Notes under the pieces: model-generated
The model's input: the letters and a program-made list of their open reading frames with translations, nothing else
What the model was told of the DNA's origin: nothing
Databases searched by the model: none
From: Nocardioides oceani
GTDB taxonomy: Bacteria > Actinomycetota > Actinomycetes > Propionibacteriales > Nocardioidaceae
DNA length: 64,000 nt
Direction: 5' to 3'
Assembly (NCBI RefSeq): GCF_030412965.1
Contig: NZ_JAUHJQ010000004.1
Span: 139,459-203,458 of the forward strand
Position numbers and translations under genes: made by a program
Shown: positions 58,866-64,000 of the stretch, in pieces
How the letters are laid out: every line of letters starts with the position of its first letter
How positions within the stretch are numbered: the stretch's first letter is position 1

Positions 58866-60866
58866 ATGGGATACCCGAAGGTCGACGACGAGTACGACGG
58901 TCGCTACCGCATCGTGCGTCGGATCGGGCACGGCGGCATGGGCGTGGTCTACGAGGCCGTCGACAAGGTGCTCAACCGCTCGGTCGCCCTCAAGATCGTC
59001 CTCCCCTCGCTGCCCGACCGCGAGGACTTCCACGCGCGGTTCGCGCGCGAGGCCTCCGTCCTGGCCCGCATCCGCTCGCGCAACATCGTGGGCATCCACG
59101 AGTACGGCGAGACCGACGACACCGTCTACTTCGTCACCGAGCTCTTCCCCGACGGTGACCTGCGCACCTGGCTGCAGACCCACGGCCCGCTCGACCGCCG
59201 CGCCTCCCTCTCGCTCGTGGCCCAGACCTGCGAGGCGCTCGCCGACGCTCACGCCGCCGGCGTCATCCACCGCGACGTCAAGCCCGGGAACGTGCTGCTC
59301 TGGCACCGGCCCGAGGGGCTCATCCCCTACCTCGCCGACTTCGGCATCGCGCTCGACGGGAACGCCTCGGAGCAGGAGGGGCTGACTCGCGCCGGCACGC
59401 TCGTCGGCAGCCCGGCGTACATGGCTCCCGAGCGGCACTTCGGGCACGCCGCCGACGAGCGCGGCGACGTGTACTCGATGGGCTGCCTGCTCTGGGCGGT
59501 GCTGACCGGCGACGCGCCGTACGCCGGCACGGACTTCCAGATGATCAACAGCCACGTGAACTCGCCGATCCCGCAGCTGCGGACCGGCCACCCGGTCGAC
59601 GACCGCATCGACGAGCTGCTGGCCCGGACCCTGCACAAGGACCCCGAGCAGCGGGTCCAGTCCGCCGGCGACCTCCGCGAGGCGCTGCTGGCGATCATCC
59701 GCGACATCGACTCCGGCCGGCTCCCTCCGCCGGGGCCGGTCACCGGCGCGGACGACCCGGTCGAGGCGGCCGCGCCCGCGACCCCGCCCCTGGCCGCTCC
59801 GACGGCCGAGCCCGAGCCCGAGGACGACCGCACGGTCATCAAGCCCGCGGCCGGCGTCCTGGGCGGCGCGGCCGCTGCCGCCGCCGCCGCCGCCGCGGCC
59901 CGCGAGGCGCACGACGAGCCGCAGGCCGACAGCACGGTCGCCCGGAAGTTGGTGACGCCCGCGCCGGTCGCCGCAGCGGGTGCCGGTCACGGCGCCGACG
60001 GCTCGTCCGGCGGCTCCCACGACGGCCCGGTCGACGGACCCCAGGACGGGCCGACCGGCCCCGCGCCGGGTCCCCGCGACCGGCGCCGGCGAGGCGGCCT
60101 CGCCGCCCTGGCCGCGGCCGGGCTCGTGGCCGTGGTCGCCGTGGCGGCCGTCGCCGTCAACGCCTCCACCGGCGACGACGAGCCCTCGGCAGGCGACCCC
60201 ACCCCGACCGGGTCGGCCACGACGGGGGCGACGGATCCCGCGAGCCCCAGCGACAGCGCGAGCCCCAGCGCCTCCGCCGACGCGCCGGCCGCACCCGAGG
60301 CACCGCGCGTCGAGGCCCGCGGCGGCTACCGCTCGGTGTCGTTCCGCATCCGGGAGGCCACCGAGCCCGGCGGCGACGTCGTGCAGACCACGGAGTACGA
60401 CGTCCGCGGCGCCGGCTGGCAGTCGCTGGGCGACACCCGCTTCACCGTCGACACCGACCAGGGCGGCGAGCGGGTCTGCGTCCGCGTGCGGACGGTCGCC
60501 GAGTCCGCCGCCGGCGGCACCTCGACCAGCGAGGTCCAGCGCGACTGCGCGAGCTCGGACGCCCGCGTCGTCCGCCTCGTGCGGACCCCGGGACCGTGCA
60601 CGACGACCGCGCAGGGCTTCACCTACCCGTGCGCGTGGTACGGCGTGGAGGTCGCCGGCTTCACCTCCGGCACCCGCCCGGTCCCGCGGTTGACGTCCGC
60701 GCAGGTCGGCGAGTGGTGCGAGCAGGGCGTCGACTGCGTCCCGATCCCGGTCGGCCAGGACGGTCGCGGCCGGGTGCCGCGCCTGGCGAAGGTCGCGCGT
60801 GACGAGGGCGTCGTGACGCTCGTCGTCGACGGGGTCCGTGTGCGGGCCCGCGTCGCCTACCCCTGA
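58866..60866 (+). CDS. Serine/threonine protein kinase, membrane anchored
   Basis: A 666-residue Hanks-type kinase. The catalytic domain (about residues 14-280) is complete: GHGGMGVV loop, Lys43 in VALKIV, HRDVKPGN (Asp137, Lys139, Asn142), DFG at 158-160 and SPAYMAPER. A long Ala/Pro-rich juxtamembrane region follows (it includes an Ala run near 335), then a helix at about 410-428. The outer part is a Ser/Pro linker plus a fibronectin-like beta domain (APRVEARGGYRSVSFRIREA) and a Cys-rich end. There are no PASTA repeats, so it is not a PknB orthologue; the signal sensed is unknown. Confidence 0.93.
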   Translation: MGYPKVDDEYDGRYRIVRRIGHGGMGVVYEAVDKVLNRSVALKIVLPSLPDREDFHARFAREASVLARIRSRNIVGIHEYGETDDTVYFVTELFPDGDLRTWLQTHGPLDRRASLSLVAQTCEALADAHAAGVIHRDVKPGNVLLWHRPEGLIPYLADFGIALDGNASEQEGLTRAGTLVGSPAYMAPERHFGHAADERGDVYSMGCLLWAVLTGDAPYAGTDFQMINSHVNSPIPQLRTGHPVDDRIDELLARTLHKDPEQRVQSAGDLREALLAIIRDIDSGRLPPPGPVTGADDPVEAAAPATPPLAAPTAEPEPEDDRTVIKPAAGVLGGAAAAAAAAAAAREAHDEPQADSTVARKLVTPAPVAAAGAGHGADGSSGGSHDGPVDGPQDGPTGPAPGPRDRRRRGGLAALAAAGLVAVVAVAAVAVNASTGDDEPSAGDPTPTGSATTGATDPASPSDSASPSASADAPAAPEAPRVEARGGYRSVSFRIREATEPGGDVVQTTEYDVRGAGWQSLGDTRFTVDTDQGGERVCVRVRTVAESAAGGTSTSEVQRDCASSDARVVRLVRTPGPCTTTAQGFTYPCAWYGVEVAGFTSGTRPVPRLTSAQVGEWCEQGVDCVPIPVGQDGRGRVPRLAKVARDEGVVTLVVDGVRVRARVAYP

Positions 60867-60878
60867 GCCACGACACGC

Positions 60879-60912
60879 ACGACGCCCCCGACCGGGTGGT
60901 CGGGGGCGTCGT
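60879..60912. terminator. Bidirectional terminator after the kinase
   Basis: A 15-base perfect stem, ACGACGCCCCCGACC at 60879-60893 and GGTCGGGGGCGTCGT at 60898-60912, with a GGGT loop, between convergent genes. Confidence 0.85.
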
Positions 60913-60950
60913 GGTCGTGGGAGCGAGGTCAGCCGCCGGGGCGGCCGGCC

Positions 60951-62342
60951 TCAGGAGCCCGGCGGCGGGGGCGGCGGGGGCTCGGTCGGCGGCGGGGGCG
61001 GCGGGTCGGTGGGCGTGCCACCGCCACCGCCACCTCCGCCGCCACCCCCACCACCGCCACCACCGCCACCGCTCGACGGCGGGGCGACGGTGATCAGCTT
61101 GCGGGCGACGGAGGCACCGGCGATGTTCCCGGCACCGCCGGCGGCCAGCACGCGCCAGAAGCTCTTGCCGATCCGGGCGGACGTCGCGGAGATGGCGTAG
61201 GAGCCGTTCCCGGCCGTCCGGCCGCGGCTGACGGTGCGCCAGCTGCCGCCGACGTACTTCTGCAGCTGGATGGCGGCGCGGCGGGCCGGCAGCGCGCGGC
61301 CGCGCATCGTGAGCCGGGTGCCCTGGCGGATGGTCCGCTGGGCCAGCGACGCGGTGACGTTCGCCCGGACCAGGACCTTGAGGGTCGTCGAGGACGCCTC
61401 GTGCTTGCTCGAGCCGGGGAAGGACAGCCGGTAGACGGTGTTCTTCGCCGGCTGCACCGCCTTCTTCAGGGCGCCACCGGCGCCCACGCTCGTGGTGGCG
61501 ACCTTGCGGAACCTCTTGTCGCCCGGGCCCTTGGCGGCAAGCGTCAGCTTGCCGGCGACGCCCGAGCCGCCCAGCACCTCGCGGACGCGGCCGACGAGGT
61601 TCACCTTCTCGCCGTAGACCACGCGGACGGTGCCGGCCTTCGACGTGCCGCGCCGCAGGGAGGCGTCGGTCTTGATCGCCTCGAACTCGTAGGTCTTCAG
61701 CGGGCCGCCGGAGCGGACGATGAGCTTGTCGACCTGGAAGGCGTTGCCGTCGCACCCGAAGAGGAACCCGATGCGCGCGCCCTCACCGTCACCGCCGCGC
61801 AGCTGCGCGAAGGACTGGAGGTCCAGCGGGAACGACGTCGCGTCCTCGGTGCCGTCGGCGGTGTAGTGCCGCCAGGAGTAGGTGAGGGCGGAGCCGTCGA
61901 TCGTGCGCCAGTCGGGCTTCTCGTCGGGGTTGAGGTCGGTGATCAGGTCGGAGGTGCCGATCCAGTAGCCGTCGTCGTCGGGCGCCTCGTAGCGCACCGA
62001 CGCGATGCCCTGGCTCTGCGCGGCCGTGGTCCGCAGCCGGATCGTGAAGGTGCTCAGCTGCGTGGGCCGGCCGGAGTAGGCCAGCGCGCCGACGGCCGTG
62101 CCCTCGCCCGAGGGCTGCCAGCCGATGCTCGCGCGGCCCGAGTCGGGCTTGTTGCGGACGACCCGGAAGGTCGGCGCTTTGCCGGGGGCGGCGCCGGGGT
62201 CGACGCAGTCGCGGACCGCGAGGCGCAGCCCCGCGGCCTGGAAGTGGTCACCGTCGACGCGGGTGGCGCCGACGGCGACGCCGGGCAACGCCGTGACGGC
62301 GAGGGTGACGGCGCCGACGGCGCCGATGAGAGCTCTGCGCAT
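60951..62342 (-). CDS. Secreted protein with poly-Gly and poly-Pro C-terminus
   Basis: A 463-residue exported protein. The signal peptide is MRRALIGAVGAVTLAVTALPGVAVGA. Residues about 27-220 are a beta-rich domain with two Cys. Residues about 225-410 hold two Ig-like or bacterial-adhesion-like modules (VNLVGRVREVLGGSGVAGKLTLAAK and TRLTMRGRALPARRAAIQLQKYVGGSWRTV, with the G-W-T/K-V pattern of cell-surface repeats). The end is a run of 18 Gly followed by PTDPPPPPPTEPPPPPPP. No LPXTG motif or membrane helix is seen after it, so the tail may sit in the wall or associate by itself. The function is unknown. Confidence 0.8.
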   Translation of the reverse strand: MRRALIGAVGAVTLAVTALPGVAVGATRVDGDHFQAAGLRLAVRDCVDPGAAPGKAPTFRVVRNKPDSGRASIGWQPSGEGTAVGALAYSGRPTQLSTFTIRLRTTAAQSQGIASVRYEAPDDDGYWIGTSDLITDLNPDEKPDWRTIDGSALTYSWRHYTADGTEDATSFPLDLQSFAQLRGGDGEGARIGFLFGCDGNAFQVDKLIVRSGGPLKTYEFEAIKTDASLRRGTSKAGTVRVVYGEKVNLVGRVREVLGGSGVAGKLTLAAKGPGDKRFRKVATTSVGAGGALKKAVQPAKNTVYRLSFPGSSKHEASSTTLKVLVRANVTASLAQRTIRQGTRLTMRGRALPARRAAIQLQKYVGGSWRTVSRGRTAGNGSYAISATSARIGKSFWRVLAAGGAGNIAGASVARKLITVAPPSSGGGGGGGGGGGGGGGGGGTPTDPPPPPPTEPPPPPPPGS

Positions 62343-62510
62343 CTACAAACCTCGGAGGGTGGGGGAACGTTCCCAGGTGGAAGAACGACCGGTCGGGCCG
62401 CCCACCCGGCTCTACCCGCGCGCGGACCTGCGGAAACGCATGGTCCCGACCGGGCCGGGGTATCTGCTCTGCGCTCCCTCCACCTCCCCCCACCACAGAA
62501 GGAGCACACG

Positions 62511-62654
62511 ATGGGTTTCATCTTCTGGATCCTGGCCGTCATCCTGGTAATCGCCGGCATCTTCCAGCTCTTCAAGGGCCAGATGCTCTGGGGCATCGTC
62601 CTCATCATCGTCGGCTTCGCCGTCGGCCCGGGCGGCTACAGCATCTTCAACTAG
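62511..62654 (+). CDS. GPGG-motif small membrane protein
   Basis: A 47-residue protein, MGFIFWILAVILVIAGIFQL at the start and GFAVGPGGYSIFN at the end. It is nearly all hydrophobic, with two short helices and a GPGG turn before a conserved C-terminus. Proteins like this are annotated in actinomycetes only by that motif. An AGAAGGAG ribosome site sits about 7 bases before the ATG, which supports a real gene despite the size. Its stop overlaps the end of the convergent UdgX gene by 8 bases. It is divergent from the poly-Gly protein across 168 bases. Confidence 0.85.
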   Translation: MGFIFWILAVILVIAGIFQLFKGQMLWGIVLIIVGFAVGPGGYSIFN

Positions 62655-63303
62655 CGAGCGCCTCGGCCGCGACGCGGAGGTCGGCGACCAGCTCGCTGTA
62701 CGCCGCGTCGCGGTCGTCCGCGCGCAGCACGGCCGACGGGTGGGCCGTCGTCAGCACCCACCCCGGCGGGTCGTCGGTCGCGAGGCCGGCCGGCCAGTCG
62801 ACCAGCCGCCCGCGGCTCTCCCCCACCCGGAACCGTGAGCCGTAGACCGCCTTTCCCGCGGTCCCGCCCAGCAGCACCGCACCCTCCGGGTGCACCACCG
62901 ACAGCTCCGCCCGCAGCCACGGGGCGCAGGCCGAGACGTGCGCCGCCGTCGGCGACTGGTGGATCCGCCGCTTCCCGCGCGTGCCGGACCAGCGGAAGTG
63001 CTTGACCACGTTCGTCCGGTAGACACCGGCGGGGTCGATGCCCACCTCCGCCAGGGCGCGGTCGAGGACCCGCCCGGCCGGGCCGACGAACGGCTCGCCC
63101 TCGACGTCCTCGCGGTCGCCGGGCTGCTCGCCGAGCACCAGCAGCCGCGCGTCCGTCGGACCGGAGCCCATCACGGCCTGGGTCGCGTCGGCGTACAGTT
63201 CGCACCCCCGGCACGCCTGCACCGCCTCGAGCAGCGCCGGGTGCGTCGGCCTCTCCGGCACCCACTGCTCGGCCCCGGGCCGCTCCACGTCGTCGTGCGC
63301 CAC
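62647..63303 (-). CDS. udgX: UdgX-type uracil-DNA glycosylase
   Basis: A 218-residue DNA repair enzyme of the family that links covalently to uracil sites. CRGCELYADATQAVMG has the iron-sulphur cysteines at the start, GEQPGDREDVEGEPFVGPAGRVL is the GEQPG uracil-pocket loop, and GKRRIHQSP is the R-loop that is diagnostic for UdgX; its histidine attaches to the abasic sugar. TTAHPSAVLRA is the last catalytic motif. GTG at 63303 was chosen to match family length; GTG at 63339 would add 12 residues. Other uracil glycosylases are not visible here. Confidence 0.9.
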   Translation of the reverse strand: MAHDDVERPGAEQWVPERPTHPALLEAVQACRGCELYADATQAVMGSGPTDARLLVLGEQPGDREDVEGEPFVGPAGRVLDRALAEVGIDPAGVYRTNVVKHFRWSGTRGKRRIHQSPTAAHVSACAPWLRAELSVVHPEGAVLLGGTAGKAVYGSRFRVGESRGRLVDWPAGLATDDPPGWVLTTAHPSAVLRADDRDAAYSELVADLRVAAEALAS

Positions 63304-63432
63304 GCGCGGGCAGTACCCCGCCGCGCGCGGGTCGATCACCGATCGGCCACTGATCGATCCGGGTCGGCTGGGTACCGGCCGGGTCCACCGCCCGGGCGCT
63401 CCCCGGGCGGGACCGACACACAAGGAGGACTG

Positions 63433-63765
63433 GTGGCCGAGAGCATCGTCGAGGACGAGCTGTGGGAGGACTTCCACCGCGTGGTGAACATGACCTCGCG
63501 CGAGCTGCGTGACTGGCTGGGCGTGCAGGGTGCCGGGGAGGAGACCGAGGCGCTGCCCGACCAGGCCGGCCCCGAGCTGGGCCACCAGGTGCTCGCGATC
63601 CTCGGCAAGCGGCGCGCCGACCTGACGCCGGGCGACGTCGAGGTGATGGACCGCGTCGTGGAGCTCGTCGTGGCCGAGCGCGGTCCAGAGCTCGAGCCGA
63701 CCGCCGGCGAGGACTCCTGGCGGCGGGGCCTGATGAACCTCGGGCACGACCCGCTCAAGCCGTAG
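63433..63765 (+). CDS. DUF3140 protein
   Basis: A 110-residue soluble protein. GTG at 63433 follows a strong AAGGAGG at 63422-63428. The opening VAESIVEDELWEDFHRVVNMTSRELRDWL and the block HQVLAILGKRRADLTPGDVEVMDRVVELV match DUF3140, an all-helical bacterial family. Its role is unknown; small size, charged surface and lack of a signal suggest a cytoplasmic binding protein. It is transcribed away from udgX and toward a serine hydrolase. Confidence 0.85.
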   Translation: MAESIVEDELWEDFHRVVNMTSRELRDWLGVQGAGEETEALPDQAGPELGHQVLAILGKRRADLTPGDVEVMDRVVELVVAERGPELEPTAGEDSWRRGLMNLGHDPLKP

Positions 63766-63772
63766 CCGGCCT

Positions 63773-63814
63773 CGCACGCCCCCGACCGCTGCGCTCTAGG
63801 GTCGGGGGCGTGCG
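63773..63814 (+). terminator. Hairpin that includes the start of the next gene
   Basis: CGCACGCCCCCGAC (63773-63786) and GTCGGGGGCGTGCG (63801-63814) form a perfect 14-bp stem with a 14-base loop. The right arm contains the GTG start at 63810-63812 and its G-rich ribosome site. It may be a terminator for DUF3140, a start-codon lock, or both. Confidence 0.7.
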
Positions 63815-64000
63815 CACGCTGGCCGACGTCCTCGCCGAGCTCCACCGGACCGACCGGGAGCCGGGCGGTGCCGCGTGCCTGGTCCGCGACGGCGAGATCG
63901 TCGACGAGGCGTGGGTGGGCACCCGCGACGGGACGACGCCGTGGACGCCGGACACGCTCGTGCTGTGCTACTCGGTGGCCAAGCCGCTGACGGCGCTGAC
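63810..64000 (+). CDS. Beta-lactamase-family serine hydrolase, N-terminal 63 residues (cut by window edge)
   Basis: A plus-strand frame from GTG at 63810 to the window end gives VRTLADVLAELHRTDREPGG, then a strand pair AACLVRDGEIVDEAWVGTRDG, then TPWTPDTLVLCYSVAKPLTAL. SVAK fits the SxxK active-site motif of class C beta-lactamases and related esterases or transpeptidases. The rest of the protein, including the YxN and HxG motifs, lies outside the window, so its exact type cannot be told. The start codon is inside a stable hairpin. Confidence 0.75.
   Translation, partial: MRTLADVLAELHRTDREPGGAACLVRDGEIVDEAWVGTRDGTTPWTPDTLVLCYSVAKPLTAL

Overview
The window is a chromosomal segment of a very GC-rich actinomycete. 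GTG starts are common, gene ends often overlap by 4 or 8 bases, and almost every gene has strong GC bias at third codon positions. The gene content (monomeric isocitrate dehydrogenase, a b-type succinate dehydrogenase, coenzyme F420 genes, UdgX, PspC-type sensor kinases, DUF3017 beside folD) and the repeats fit Nocardioides or a close relative in the Nocardioidaceae. That placement is inference; no rRNA marker is present. No tRNA, rRNA, CRISPR array, integrase or insertion sequence was seen.

Layout. 1-5.4 kb: the start of a probable methylmalonyl-CoA mutase subunit, a small membrane protein, a GT4 glycosyltransferase and sdhCAB. 5.5-8.4 kb, minus strand: two membrane proteins, a 2H phosphoesterase and trpS. 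8.5-14.7 kb: a GNAT enzyme, an MFS exporter, a lipoprotein and a 1194-residue fused ABC exporter. 15-31.3 kb is a metabolic core: icd, mdh and sucCD of the TCA cycle (with sdhCAB nearby) and folD, purH and purN of one-carbon and purine metabolism. An aquaporin, a PerM-like membrane protein, a sigma-like protein fused to a membrane sensor, and a separate ECF sigma with its membrane partner are interspersed. 31.5-37 kb: a degenerate B12-binding-like protein, an M23 peptidase, the PcrA helicase and an AbiEi-like gene bracketed by two copies of a palindromic repeat. 37-45.7 kb: an amino-acid permease, a PspC/LuxR two-component envelope-stress module, a GDPD, a YbaK-like editing protein and a lipoprotein. 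45.8-49.3 kb: a heterodimeric ABC exporter with one dead nucleotide site. 49.3-58.8 kb: an F420-linked stretch (npdG, an LLM oxidoreductase, fbiC) mixed with an acyltransferase, a MerR regulator and an LCAD-type acyl-CoA dehydrogenase. 58.9-64 kb: a Ser/Thr kinase, a poly-Gly/poly-Pro exported protein, a small GPGG protein, UdgX, DUF3140 and the start of a serine hydrolase.

How the parts work together. Succinyl-CoA synthetase, succinate dehydrogenase and malate dehydrogenase cover successive TCA steps, and isocitrate dehydrogenase supplies NADPH. FolD makes the 10-formyl-THF used by PurN and PurH. FbiC makes the F420 chromophore Fo, NpdG reduces F420, and the LLM enzyme is a likely user. The PspC kinase, its regulator and the LiaF-like protein probably sense envelope stress.

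The most unusual signals are: a 68-bp palindromic repeat family (three copies, with a base change that restores pairing) that brackets an AbiEi/nuclease-like gene; a second dispersed repeat family (two copies); two ABC exporters with asymmetric ATP sites; a sigma-like protein fused to its membrane sensor; a matching 17-bp inverted repeat before the LLM gene and in the MerR/acyl-CoA dehydrogenase intergenic region; and a hairpin that contains the start codon of the last gene. None of these is shown here to be a new system; they are leads.
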